Positions 21,466-34,105 of a DNA stretch of 64,000 bases are shown one piece after another. This stretch comes from Platerodrilus igneus. Taxonomy: Eukaryota > Arthropoda > Insecta > Coleoptera > Lycidae. Each line of letters opens with the position of its first letter. Position 1 is the first letter of the stretch. The translations under genes were made by a program, and so were the position numbers. The stretch lies in the NCBI GenBank assembly GCA_036346225.1, contig JARFIW010000663.1, positions 2,852,001-2,916,000 of the forward strand. Direction: 5' to 3'. A model generated the notes under the pieces. The model was not told the origin of the DNA, did no database searches, and saw only the letters and a program-made list of their open reading frames with translations.

Positions 21466-23070
21466 TTTAAAATACATGTACTAGTATTAGGGGAATGCGG
21501 AAACCTTGAATCTACACCGCTTATATAGCCACAAAACCTGTATATCAACCCTGTAAAGCACTTACCAAAATCTCAATTACCAGATGTCTCGACTTAACCT
21601 GTGAACAAATAAATGCACAACATGGATACCGTATATGTCTTTAAAAAATTCACCAAAGATAATATAACTTATTTTGAGTTGCAGGAATATATACACCCAG
21701 GGTATTTGTTATCATTAGACACAATGTTTGCTCATGAATGACCTATAAATTTTACTTGAATTTTTAATAATAAAAAGTTAGGCAAAAACGTATTCTATTC
21801 AATTAAATTCACTTGGTTTGTTTTAACATAATCTTTTTCAACTAAAATGCTTATAGAACAGAAAATTAGTATGGCTCTGTTTTAAAAAAAAAACATAAAG
21901 ATCTCTAAATTGATTATTTCTGAATAAATTTACTATAAAGTTTGAGCTCTCTTAATAATTCATAATGCATATTTTAATTTTTAGCCATCTGTAGTACTAC
22001 GTCGACTTTACAATTAAATTTAATTATTTAACGTCTTATAAAATTGCATCTTTTAACATAGAGTTAGTTTTACTTAATATCAATAAAAAATTCATCACGT
22101 TGTTTAAGAATCAAATTACATGACCTCAAAATTACTAAAGATATTTTTAAAATAACGTAAAATAACATGTGATATTTAAATTGGATAGCTAGATATTTTG
22201 GACATTATATGTTAATAACAACTTTTTCAGTGTAGTTAATGCTATCTGCTTGTGAAATAATTACGATAAGCAAACTGCATAGCCATCTTTAAAATTTTGC
22301 AAGGTTACAAGTTTATTACGGAATCTTTTTTTTTTTAAATAATTTTTAAGTTAACTAAATCAAGGCAAAACTTCAACCTTCTACCTTTCGTAAAACATTT
22401 AAATAATTATAACTGGGATTAAAGATTAAATATCACTCACGTGCCGAAGTATAGTGCGACCAAAAAAAAATTGAACTTATGACATCAGATGTGGAATATT
22501 CCATAAACATCTGCGATGCACAAACAGAAAACACATCATTACGAATGAATTTAACGCTGGAATTATAAAAGATCTTATGAACAAAACATTATTTAACCAA
22601 ACCAATTCTTCATTAAGTACATCCTATAATTTTCTTGTATTTTAAATCTCAAACTAAATTTTCATTTCAGCAGTATTTATGGAATGTTCGATGTTCACGA
22701 TATTGACGATATATACGATATTTACGATATTGCATTATGAAGAAAACGTTAATAAAATTTATCTAATTAATTACACTAACTGTTTTAATGATGGCGGGAC
22801 CTCTATTTCTTCGGCCAGCAGGAATCTACTGAGCTACTAAAGGTGGAACACAAAATAAAATCTTCACACTACAGCTGCCAGGAACCACATTCTGACACGA
22901 AGGTTAAATCAATTATATCTTATTGCGGACCGTATTACAGGCCATGTGCCTGGATACCATCTTTGACTTTTCTACGCCGCTGATAGCAGCTTACCTGTTC
23001 AGACGCTGATAGAAAAGTGACACTTAATGACAACTTGACGATTCTTATTATAGAACTTAGACCTATAAAG
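21466..23070. repeat. 1.6-kb dispersed repeat Y, copy 1
   Basis: Matches 50540-52119 in reverse complement along its length with moderate divergence: GGGGAATGCGGAAACCTGAA-type end, GAACAAATAAATGCACAAC, AAAATATCTAGCTATCCAA, ATCTGCGATGCAC, GGCCATGTGCCTG. The inner end has a hairpin next to AGAAAAGT (around 22985-23030). No open frame is shared between copies. It could be an element end (for example a Penelope-like pLTR), but this is not shown. Confidence 0.7.
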
Positions 23071-23239
23071 CGAATGAGCGCATATGCTAGTATATATTTT
23101 ATGAATTATTTTTAGTGATCAGAAATTTAAAAATTATATTTTTATTTTATTGCGATATTATATTACATTAATAAGCAAAGTGTAGCTGAATAAAAAAAAT
23201 ACGTTACAATTGGTGGCACGAATGTGAGAGGGAGGTAAT

Positions 23240-23867
23240 AACCTTAAATTTTGCTTCTTGCTTGGTGGATTACATAAATGAAAAAGTGGCAAAGAACATT
23301 CCTTTAGTGAGTTTCAGTGATGGCTGCACAAATCAAAGCCGCAATTCAACTTTAGCAAATGCCCTACTACAATGAGCAATTGAATATAAAATGTCAATAA
23401 CACAAAAATATCTTGAAAAGGGTCACACTCAGATAGAGTGTGACTATGTACACTCGGTAATAGAAAATAAATTTAAGAAAATCGACGTATATCTCCCTCA
23501 CGAATATATGAAAATAACTAAAGAAGCAAAAACTAAGATTCCAAAATATGGGGCAAAGTATGTCACACATAATTTCTTCAAAGATTATAGTAAAATTCAC
23601 AGATATTCGTCCATAAGACTCGGAAGAGAAACTGGAGAACCTGTTGTTACGAACATTAGAGAACTCAGTTACGACCTTTCTGGTACAATATGTTATAAGT
23701 TAAACTTTCACGAAGGGTTGAAAGACTTGCCAGAGCTATCCAAAAAACCAACAAAACACCGAATTAGTGTCTATGTACACAAGCCAAATTTCTTTAAAAC
23801 CAAGAAAATGGAAGGACCTACAAGAATTGAAGTTGGTAATACCAAAAGACTATCATACATTTTATGA
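23240..23867 (+). pseudogene. C-terminal piece of the same uncharacterised family (GHTQxECD motif)
   Basis: Coding starts about 23240 (LNFASCLVDYINEKVAKN), runs into SFSDGCTNQSRNSTLANALL, then meets an in-frame TGA at about 23372. It reopens as the 158-residue frame 23391-23867: EKGHTQIECDYVHSVIE, then YSSIRLGRETGEPVVTNI and GTICYKLNF. The FSDGC-NQ-RN, GHTQ-ECD-H-IE and SSIRPGR blocks belong to a repeated family of uncharacterised insect proteins that I recall. The spacing of conserved Asp, Asp and Asp/Glu residues is suggestive of an RNase H-like fold, but that is inference. The middle of the family protein (about 300 residues) is not seen between here and 16160. One stop makes this a pseudogene unless it is read through. 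Confidence 0.6.
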
Positions 23868-24985
23868 TAATTTGCCTAAAAGTAACTAAACGTGAATTGT
23901 ATTACGTATGTCTTCTATTGTATAAAATGATTTAAATTAGAACCTAATAAAATTTTTGTCAGATTATATAAAGTTCTAATTTTAGGTATCTTGTTTTACA
24001 AAGAGCTAATAATAAGTATCTCAGTTTTTTTAAGTTCCAATTATTTGTATGTCATGCTGTTTGATTAAGCTGCTGGGAAAATAATACAAAATTGGTTTTA
24101 GGATGTGGGAAGATTAAAAACAGAAGACTGATGAAAATATTGAATACTGGTGGCATAGAATATAAGAATAAATTAGTTTTTTGTGTCTCCTGAAAAGTCG
24201 TAGTTTTTGACTTACGTGCTACGACGATTTGGTTACTAGGGGTAACGGACGCGAAAATGAATTTCGCGTACTGTGTAGAGTACGCGAAATAGCTATTTTG
24301 CGTACCGTTGCACAAAGAATGTGTTATGTATAGCTACTAGTAAAATTGTTTTTATAAATGCTATCTTTTGTTTGATTATGTTGAATGTCAGATAAATAAG
24401 GTTAAGTAATTATTTTCAATTTCCCTCATATTCTAGTAGTGTAAATGGCTCTCTGTACGACCTGCACTCTACTTTATTCTCTCGTGGGACGGATTATAGT
24501 TAAACTATATTACCTGTTTAAATGCTAGTCCAAAATTCCAGGCAAAATTTGCAAACCAAATTAGAAGGATTAAAAAAATTTTACAATAGTTTTTTTAATT
24601 AATCGGTCTAATTCATGATATTTCCTAAAACTTTAACCCAAGGTCCAAAGCGGTTATTTATCATATGGAATTTACAATTTGAACTGCTCCGCTTGAATCA
24701 TAAGAACCCTTGCGTCCAATTGCTAGTACTCACCTTACTTTAAATAATACAGAATAAGTTCTGCCTAATTTAATTTCATTCGCTCATAGATCTAGTTATC
24801 TTGAATATAGTGCACCCGACATGGTCTAAAGAAGTTTTAAACATGCTTTTAAGGTCCCATACAGGTTGAAGTTAGGAGAGCAGTTGTTACGTTTACTTTT
24901 CAACATAAATTAAATACCCTTCTTTTACTTTGTAACCTTCGGTTTAGTTTACGAGTACATTTTAGTCATGGTACATATTTTCATA
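23868..24985. other. Non-coding stretch with a short perfect palindrome
   Basis: No gene recognised. The frame 24052-24315 on the minus strand has no family resemblance. See 24261-24290 for the palindrome. Confidence 0.5.
24261..24290. repeat. Perfect 12-bp inverted repeat, 6-base loop
   Basis: ATTTCGCGTACT, loop GTGTAG, AGTACGCGAAAT. Additional GCGAAAATGA and TTTTGCGTAC fragments flank it, so the motif has partial extra copies. Confidence 0.75.
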
Positions 24986-25946
24986 TTCGAAATTGCTTGT
25001 AACAAGAACACGCACGGGTTGTTTATTCCAATCTTCAGGAAGTTCTTGACTTAATAAATGTTGTTTAAGCTCACCTTTTAAGAACTTATCTACAAATGTA
25101 GTTATGCTATCAGCATCAAGTTCGGACGATTCAGGTTTGAATTTTGACATTTCTTCCTCAAGTTTAATAATACGTGCAGTGAGAACCTCTTCTTTTTCAA
25201 TTCCAAAGAATTCTAAAATTCGCTGGTGGTCTTCCTCCTCTACATCGATTGTAACAAACAAAATTTTAGATTTGTAAGGTTTGGCGACAGAACGAGCAGC
25301 AGATACAATAGCACTGGTTTTGTCATCACTTTTAGATAGAAAGATGAGTAAATGGCTCTTAATTTCACCTCCAAAGTTCTTAGGTGCCGTTTCATGATTG
25401 AATTCTACGAGGTTTGGTAGCGACTCTGATGTAACAAAACTTTTGATGTTCTGTTCAGTATGTTCACCTTCAAAAATGGATTTTCCTTCGTCGAACTGTT
25501 TAAATAAGACAATAGAAGCACATGTAGCTTCATATTCCTTGTAAATTGCTTTGTCAGAAGTGATTCCGAACTGATAATCATCGACAGCATTAGCAACAGA
25601 TAAATAAGCTTTAGCTTTATCTGAAGTTTGATCTGAGAAGAAACCAACAACTGCAACTTTATTTTCTTCAATAAATTGTTTAGCTTCCTCGACTGTCTTA
25701 AGCTCTTTAGCTGCAGGACCAGTTTTCTTTTCAAGCCAAGCTACTATTTGGGCAGCATCACGTCCTCCTGAATAATCAATAGGCTGTCCATTTCTAAAGA
25801 ATTTAAGGGTAGGATAACCTTTGACATCAAATTCCTTAGCAAGATCTTCCTCTTCGGTAGCATCAATTTTACCAAGCTTTATCTTTGACTCATTGTCTGT
25901 TAATTCTTTTGCAGCTTGGAATATTCTGGTGCAAGGGCTTTACAAT
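24986..25946 (-). pseudogene. Protein disulfide isomerase retrocopy, inverted 5' part
   Basis: On the minus strand from 25946 it begins inside the first thioredoxin domain ([10 protein letters not shown], just after the CxxC start). One base is missing near 25911, which shifts the frame. It then reads without introns through [20 protein letters not shown], the b domain ([17 protein letters not shown]) and the b' domain ([20 protein letters not shown]) to [20 protein letters not shown] and ends at SNFE (24986). The following codons to 24962 are unrelated flank. The missing introns indicate a processed copy. Its last 142 bp (24986-25127) are repeated at 25947-26088 in the other direction with one mismatch. 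Confidence 0.85.
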
Positions 25947-26451
25947 GTCCGAACTTGATGCTGATAGCATAACTACATTTGTAGATAAGTTCTTAAAAGG
26001 TGAGCTTAAACAACATTTATTAAGTCAAGAACTTCCTGAAGATTGGAATAAACAACCCGTGCGTGTTCTTGTTGCAAGCAATTTCGAAGAAGTTGTATTA
26101 GATAAATTCAAGGACGTCCTTGTAGAATTTTATGCTCCATGGTGTGGTCATTGTAAACAGTTGTTCCCTATTTATGAAAAAGTTGCAGAGCATTTTGAAA
26201 GTAATGTTGATGTTGTTATTGCTAAAATTGATTCCACAGCAAATGAACTCGAACATACTCGTATTACAAGCTTCCCTACAATTAAACTATACAAGAAAGA
26301 AGACAACAAAGTTATTGATTACAATGGTCCTAGGACTTTTGAAGGGTTATCTAAGTTTGTAGAGTCAGGTGGTGTTGAGGATGGTGCAACAGAAGAGCCA
26401 GTTGAAGAAGAGACTAAAGATGATGATACTGGACGGCGAGATGAATTGTAA
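25947..26451 (+). pseudogene. Protein disulfide isomerase retrocopy, 3' part (a' domain)
   Basis: Plus strand: [20 protein letters not shown], then the a' thioredoxin domain with the active site [33 protein letters not shown], an acidic tail and the ER-retention-type terminus RRDEL. The frame can be opened from 25885, but the residues before SELDAD come from the inverted part read backwards. A full PDI is about 500 residues with two CGHC sites; only the second is here. It is joined head to head with 24986-25946, so it cannot make the whole enzyme. No poly(A) tail is obvious after the stop. Confidence 0.85.
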
Positions 26452-29400
26452 TTGTAGTACTGACATATTTTTGTTCGTTTTCTTTTCAGATTAATTGTTT
26501 TCACATTTCTGTATACTAATTCTAGGTTAAGTTCTTTAACTGTTGATATTTTTTTTCATATTTTAATACAATTATGTTACAATGTAAATTTCTAAAAACC
26601 TAAGTTCGAGTTTCAACACGTTCTTATCTTATTCTTGGTAAAGGCAGGTGGCCGGAGTTCTAAGAAATCATGCCACAACCGCATGTCGTTCGAATGTTCT
26701 GGCTATTAGCTACCTTTCTTAGTTACAGTATTAAAGGATGGGCGTCAGTTACCCACGATCGCGAGGAACGGGATACAGAGGTTCATCCCTATAGTTTTTA
26801 AGTCAGTTGGTCTTAGCTATGTAGAGGGTTAACACGTGGATAGTTTGGCAGGCCGCAGGACGCGAAGGTGCAACAATCACGTGCAAGTAATTTATCGGGT
26901 CGTGTCGAAGTCGATTATCGGTTTTTCGAACGAAGTAGCTCTTTATTTCTGTATTTGGAGGATTTTCAAAGCACGTGGATTAAAGTATTGGTCATACTAC
27001 GATCTTCTATTCACAATCAAGTTACGGATTATTATTTGCATTCGCAGGCGGTAGTGATAGTGAAAAGACCTTGTTAAGAGTAAACCCTCACCTAACGAAC
27101 TGGTATAGTAGTTATACGGTAGGATAAGTAATCATCGTTACATAAATTAACGATAAGTTATTGGAAATACATTGATTGAGTAAGGTTAGTGCGAATATTT
27201 GTTTCGCTTGTTTTCTACAATTATTACCCTAAGGGGCCGCGAGGTAAATGCCGCTTCTATTATAAAGTTACCGGTTCAGTGTTGTCAAAGTACATTTACG
27301 TATATGTATTTTCTATACGTACAGCAATTGTTTCTCACTCCCGATACAATCAGGAACGTTTCATAATTCCGTGGGATTCTTCGAATTTCACTTCTCAAAT
27401 AAACCGTTTGCTGATGGTGCCGACCTGGGGTCCAGTCCAACATGCAGCGCAGGGTGGACAAGTATGCTGAATTCCTGTGAAGTTAAACATCAGTACTGTA
27501 AGTCATTGTTATCCTTTATGAGCTTTTACTGTTTACATTTTCGCCTACATTTTTGTATATTTTATGACTGATCAAAGTAATTATTCTAATTTACGTATCT
27601 AGTAAGTCACTTTAAACATAGTGATAGGAGGATCCTTAGGGCGAGTTATAAAACGACTTTGTGTAAATACATATTGTTGGTTATATCTGATTTGCCGTAA
27701 TTAATATAAAACATTATTATTGTAGTGGTGTATAATTTCAAGGTGCAATTAATACTAGGTAATTGTCACGATACAAGGTATTATTTTAAAATACCTAGAC
27801 AACTTGAGTTAATTAAAATTAGAAGTTTAAGAATCACCGATCATTGTTAGCAGAAATTCAGAAAAGTTTGTATAACCTAAATAAAGTGCTAACATTACCT
27901 GATCATTATACATTATTTTTAGAAACCAAGGGACACATATCAGCTTGGTCCGTGAACTTATATAAAATTGTCCTAGTATTTAGTCATACGGGTTCTTGCC
28001 CGCAAGGTGCAAAGTTTCCCTTATTTGGTCGTACCCCCATCCAGGCAAGAAATCCGCGTCCTTTTAATATGAAACCTAATTAAAAAAAAGGTGGTGTACA
28101 CAACCTTAAGTTACGACAATACCGCCACAGTATTCTCCCGATCCGACCCCACCCCGTCGCGACTGTAGCTAGCGAGTCACGGCCGGACTTACCTTTCAGG
28201 TTGATTCACCGTGTTTGTTCGTGTCAATCCCCCGTCCATCGTTCTGTGAATTTGGCACGTATCACCTTGTTAATTCAGTACCCGCTTGAATAAATTCCAT
28301 TTCTATTCTTAAATTCTCCAACAACATCCGATATAGTGTACCTGTTCAGAATAATCCCGCTTTAACATAATTTTAACTCAAATCCATTTTGCTTGTAAAA
28401 CGAAAATTTATTCGATAAATTAAATAGTCAATACCTTGTTTTAGGTACCCGGTAGTTTGTTAAACATTCCGATAACGTATAATTGCTTTCTCTTGTGCTT
28501 CCCATCTTAAGACTTGTCAACATAATGGATCCTACTATTATTTGATTCTGCAGCTTGTGCATTCCAAGTACTTCAAGAGCGATGCACGTTTCTTTGTTCG
28601 ACAAGTAGAAGGTATCTTGCGTGTATCGCTGAGTTTTTCCGCGCTTACCCATCCTAATAAGATTCTCTCTTTAACTCTTAGTTGGAGGCCAAATTGGTTC
28701 TTTCTTATGTAGGCCCAACTGTTCTTTGCCACAGACCAACTGCCGTTGCCTGTAGAGCGCGAGTGCCGTTATGGTAACAGGACCCCGACGACCGTGGCGA
28801 TGCGGTGCTGATTCACTCCCAAGGGAGTGCAAACTAAGTATCCCGACACATGCAGGTATAAAACTTGTTTTCTTTTAGGTATATCAAGGGAATATTCCGT
28901 ATCAGCGTTTGGTGTAGTTACGTGATAAGAAACGTGACACTGTAGGACTATTGTTTGTTGCTGCGAATCGATATGATCGGTCTACAGGTGTGATGCATCG
29001 CTGATAAAAATGTTTGACAAAAGTTCCCACACGTTTATTCTTTTCTACTGATTAGTTTATTTTACAAAAGGTACTATGTACGATTTAAAGAAGAAATGTT
29101 TGACTAAAGCTCTCCCAAATTTAATTCTTTCATTACTGATTAGTTTTAATTTCTGTGAAATACGAAATGCGTACTTCGTATCTAAAGTACTAAATTGTTC
29201 GTATAATATAATTGTTTACTTTTAACTAGTAACTCTTAATTAATTTCTTTTGCTTGTTTGTATAGAATCCTTCATTTATTCTTGTTGTTAATAGAAAATC
29301 GTTGGCGTTGTGCTTTTTAGTATTTATGTGAATCCCCCCACTCTCTGCGTGTGGTAGTTAGTCTGGTATTTCTACTTTACTTTCCGCTACGTCTAGGTAG

Positions 29401-29692
29401 GTTGCAGAGTATATAACAATTTCGATAAATGTATCTTAGACACAACTCGTAAGTATTAGGTTATGTAGAAATGTCAACTAAGAAAGCTTAAATTTAAATA
29501 TTGGAATGAATTCCTTTTTCATCAGACTTTTGTAAGTATTAATAAATAAATCTACGTTCATAGTAGGTATTATTCGAATACATACACAACAATTAGTAAA
29601 GTATATATGTTGCGTGCGAGTTAATGAATTAAAATTCGATACTTATTCAAAATTTAAATAATTATAATATATATGTGTAATTAACGAGAAAA
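26452..29692. other. 3.2 kb without a recognised gene
   Basis: Contains several short frames without recognisable family (26836-27054, 27189-27470, 27844-28083 plus; 28428-28732 minus). The part 28100-28860 is GC-richer and rich in CG dinucleotides. A GTAAGT-type donor follows an open stretch at about 27375-27498. It may hold exons of an unrecognised gene or an old LTR, and also the 5' flank of zinc-finger gene 2. Confidence 0.4.
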
Positions 29693-30945
29693 ATGGACAA
29701 TGATATAAAAATAAATACAACTTCTTCACACGAAAACCCATTTGAAGACATAGATATCAGTGGGGGACTTGATACTTTAACTAAAACAAGCGGGAAAGAA
29801 GAATTCCTGTTATTATCCAATTACAACCCTATCGTGTCCACAGCTAACAGGTATGCATTTCTCAATACACCGGAGCCCTTAAATAAACCTATATTAAAAG
29901 GTGCTTCTACATCGAAACATTGTAGTGAAACCGCAATAAGAATATCTAAGTACAAATCCGAACAGCAACAAAATAAAGAATGCATTCAATTATCTACTGA
30001 TCTACGAAATTGTAATTCTTGTAACTATAAGACTTTAAAGAAGAGGAATCTAATTCAGCATATGAGAAAGCATAGGGCTAGTGAACAATTTTCGTGTAAG
30101 GTTTGTAATTACCAAGCGCCTCAAATGGACAAACTAACAATACATATGAGAACACATACTGGTGAGAAACCATATTCATGTACGATTTGTCAATACAAGG
30201 CATCACAAATCGGGCATCTTAAAATTACATGAGAACACATACCGGTGACAAACCCTATGAATGTACGGTTTGTGATTATAAAGGAACTACGTTGGGCGCT
30301 TTAAAAAGACACGTGAGAAAACATACCGGTGATAAACCATACTCGTGTATGATTTGTGATTACAAAGCATCTGATATGGGCTATCTAAAAATACATACGA
30401 GAAGACACATTAGTGACAAATCATTCTCATGCATGGTTTGTGATTTCAAAGCATATCAAATGAGTAGTCTAAAAACACATATGAGAACACACACTGGTGA
30501 TAAACCATTTATATGTACGGTTTGTGATTACAAAGCGTCCGAAATGGGCACTCTAAAAGTACATATGAGAAGACACTCTGGTGACAAACCATTCGCATGT
30601 ATGGTTTGTCATTTCAAAGCATATCGCCTTAGCGCTCTAAGAATACATATGAGAACACACACTGGCGTTAAAGCATATGAATGTGCGGTTTGTGATTACA
30701 AAGCATTTTATGTCAGCTCCTTAAAAAGACACATAAAAAAGCAATCTGGAGATAAGCCATTTTTGTGTACAGTTTGTAATTACAAGACGTTTGAGAGAAG
30801 CAGTTTAAAAAGACATACAAGAACACATGCTGGTGATAAACCATTCTCGTGTGCAGTTTGTGCTCACAAAGCATCTAAAATATCTAGTTTAAAAAGACAT
30901 ATTAGAACACATGATAGTGAAAAACTATTTTCGTGTAGTTTGTGA
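29693..30945 (+). pseudogene. C2H2 zinc-finger gene 2, 11 fingers, one frameshift
   Basis: The head MDNDIKINTTSSHENPFEDI parallels gene 1, which supports the start. Eleven fingers of 28 residues follow from about residue 108. The frame breaks at about 30226, inside finger 3, where ATTACATGAGAAC stands in place of the usual AAATACATATGAGAAC, and continues in the shifted frame from 30229 to the stop at 30943-30945. Finger 9 has Gln for the last zinc-binding His (HIKKQ). Everything else is undamaged, so the break is recent or a sequence error. If read through, it would be a nuclear DNA-binding protein like gene 1. Confidence 0.85.
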
Positions 30946-30979
30946 TGAAATATCATGTCGAATACAGTCTAATAATATA

Positions 30980-32410
30980 TATACGCATTGAAATTAAAGC
31001 AGTGAAAAACCTGCATGAATTGGCTTGATAAACATGCAAAAAGTGTGTTGATATATTATCGTAAACGCACGCAGAAATTATGCATTATTTAAAAGCGTAC
31101 ATGATCTAAAAGAATCACAGTTGTTTGAAAATCCAATTTATTAGGAAATAAACAAACATCAAATTTATTCGATTTAGATTAGAATAAGGCCAACAAACAA
31201 TACTACGTGATCGATATGAACGAAAATTTCTGGGATTTCTCAAGTAGATGTAAGGTATAACATTTAAATTACGTGACTTAGAACACCGCGTTATGCAATT
31301 AAAATACATACAATTGGTAAACTTTCCAAAATAACAAGTGATAAAACGCTTGACCTCGCCTAGCACGTGAAGCGAACGAATCACAAACAAAATAATCCTA
31401 TAAATATCTTGAGAATTGTATATAGAGTTAGTATACTTTGAAACTGGGCAGTTACTATACTTGAAAGTGCTAAATGTTTACGTGAATAATAAATTAAATT
31501 AACAGTGAAATTCTAGAGTGTATAATTGTGCAAAAAGTGTCGTACTTCTGAGACTTCTGAGTAGATAAGATTTAGGAAATTATACCATTTCTAATAATAA
31601 ATAAAACAAGGCTCTGAATGACAATCTCAATTACCATCTGAATGAAAATCTGAATTACCATCTCAATAGATCATCTGAATAACATCCGAAAACTACCATT
31701 ACAATCTTAAATTACAATTAAAATAATGTTACGATTCCTGTTAAATTACTTTAAATTACGAGCCATTACGATCAGAAGTACAATTTTGGAGAATGCTGCT
31801 TGTACAAGCAAATTGATGGTAAATATTCTATTGCGAAAATGAAAAACCTTTCATTGGAATAAACGCACCAATAACGATTTGGATATCGACTTCAATTCTT
31901 AGGAGCACCTATGAAACCACTTCAGGTTAGAGATTTTGATATGATTTATTTTTGAAATTCTTTTATTTTATATATTTTGGAAATGTTTTATTTTTGAACT
32001 GTTTTATCTTAATTATAATTTAAAGTGTAAAAGACGACAAATTTGGGGGTTTTTTGTGTAATTTTATGAAAAACATAGACATCTTGAAACGTTTCAATAG
32101 GTCTTTAAAGGTAAATAAAAATCTCGTTTTGGTGGCTTGATTTTCTAAAAATTTGACAGTTGTATATGATTTAAAAAGGGAGAAGATATTTAAAAGGGTT
32201 GTAAATATTCAATCATTATACCTTGTATTGTAGAAGTGCTTTATTTAATTGAATCAGCTAGTCGAGGCAAAAGAAAATTATAAATTAACATTTGCACAAG
32301 TACTTGAGTGGTATAAGGGTAATATCACAGCATTTTATTACACCCAATCATAGGGGCTGCGAGTAACACAGCAATTTTATGGTCTGCCCAAGTCGTGGGG
32401 CATATCACAG

Positions 32411-32411
<1 letters not shown>
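30980..32411 (+). repeat. Inverted repeat pair, left arm
   Basis: Matches 35661-37125 in reverse complement: GCATTGAAATTAAAGCAGTG, GAAATTATGCATTATTT, AAATCCAATTTA, TACGTGA, GTAATATCACAGCA. The outermost part carries two to three hairpin-plus-box units (for example GCCCAAGTCGTGGGGC followed by ATATCACAGCA) and an (AT)n tract. A block of short AT-rich repeats (ATCTGAAT-type, 31620-31700) is present in this arm only. No long frame. Confidence 0.75.

Positions 32412-32457
<46 letters not shown>
32412..32457. repeat. (AT)n microsatellite after CACAGCA
   Basis: About 46 bp, ends the left arm. Similar tracts after CAGCAAT occur at 35614 and 37346. Confidence 0.95.
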
Positions 32458-32459
<2 letters not shown>

Positions 32460-33913
32460 CGTGTAAATTATAGGTTAAGAGAGATAGATGAGTCAAGAGA
32501 ATAATTTTGTAACGACCGTGTATATAGAAAATAGAAATAAATTATTTAAGCTCCAAATTAATTAGTTTTAACCTTAAAACAAACGGATAATATCATACAT
32601 TTGTATTAATAAATCGAAGTGTTAAATTTGCATAAGTGTAGAAGCTTTGTAGTATGTAAAAACTCAAGGATCATACGACTATAATTAGTTTTAATATTCG
32701 AAGGTTGTAAATTGAGCATACCGAATTAATAAGCGAGAGCTTTTGTGTGTATAAAATCGATAATGCAAACGCATATGTTCATTTAAACTAACAAGCGTTC
32801 GTTAAAAGCAAATCCTAAGAAAGCTATAGGTTAAACGACTTGGGAAAGTACAATTTTAAACTGGCAGTTGGTTCGTAGAATAGACTAACAGACAAATAAA
32901 CAAGTTCGAGAAACCGTAATGTACGTTAGAACATCATTCTTTTGAAATTTGAGTTAACGGTCAAAGCAAAGCCTGCGAAATAATAGCTGGTTTTGAAAAC
33001 AAAATAGGGACGCGATGTAAATAGCATAGGGTAAATAAGGAGGACAGATAACAGACGTTGGATAGAACAGACATGTAAAGCGCGCGATAATTTGTAGAGG
33101 CTAACCACAATATCGATTTATGTTGCTGTAGTGGGATTTTAATAAAGACAGTAAATATAGGTTAGACGAGTATAACATAGTTGGATGATAGACCTACGAC
33201 AGGGGAAATGAACTGGATTGGCTGATTGCATAATGGAGTGAGTGAAATTTCGAGAAGATTGCGACCGTTATGTTTGTTAGCGAGTGTTTCGGACTAAAAA
33301 CTAAGTAAAATGAGGAATTCTGAGTTTTAGAAAGATCGTTGCATATTAAATTTTCAGAATCGGTTACGGTGGTAATGCTTTTCAATAGAAACGGGGTACA
33401 GTGGGGTTCTCTTATTTCACTTACTTCTTCGGTCCGCTTCAGATTTATATGGTAACATCTAAGTTAAATATTTATAAATCGGTGATAGTGCAGTACGTTT
33501 TAATTAAAAGTGTGAAAGCATGAGTAGGTGCTAAGTTGTAAACGATGCTGTAACTGCATACAAAGAACGAACAAAGGATGTTACTGAGGTAACCGTGGCT
33601 AGATAATTTTTGGAACGAGGATGCTTGATGTATGGTAGATTCGGAAGGCGATTAATTTATTTTGGACAATTATATGGATAGATGTATGGAAGGTGTCTGC
33701 AGAGAAATGGATATTGTATGGAAATGAGTTGGATGTACTTATAGCAGAGAGAGGTTGGATAGAAAGCAACGACGACGTTTGCTTGGACGACATCTTCAGA
33801 GGTGACGGTACAAAAAAGCTTACTCCAGGTAACGAAAGTAGTTTCTTTTGTTATTGCTCGAATATTTTGTGCTGTTATTTTGTGCTAGAGTGATTGATTG
33901 GGCGTATATTTTA
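32458..33913. other. Non-coding spacer
   Basis: AT-rich with short frames only (32926-33108, 33194-33385, 33599-33793 minus; 33693-33893 plus). Nothing recognised. Confidence 0.4.
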
Positions 33914-34105
33914 TGAACACAAAATCTGATTTGAAGGTTATATGAAAAAGACAATTTGTATTTATTATTTAAAGGTGTAAATAAATGACATAAAATTTAG
34001 ATGTAAAGAGTAAACGGGTCTTTAGAGTTGTTGAAAACAAAGATGCGATTTATTTATGCATTTAGAGTAATATGGTTTATACTGAGCTCACCATAGACCA
34101 GAGTA
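33914..34105 (+). repeat. 192-bp direct repeat, left copy
   Basis: TGAACACAAAATCTGATTTG ... CCAGAGTA. Nearly identical to 34957-35148. The ends are TG and TA, not the usual TG/CA of an LTR. Confidence 0.8.

Noticed and set aside
25405..25734. Lys/Leu-rich minus-strand frame of 109 codons
   Set aside because: Shifted frame within the PDI copy; the PDI frame reads without stop through the same DNA.
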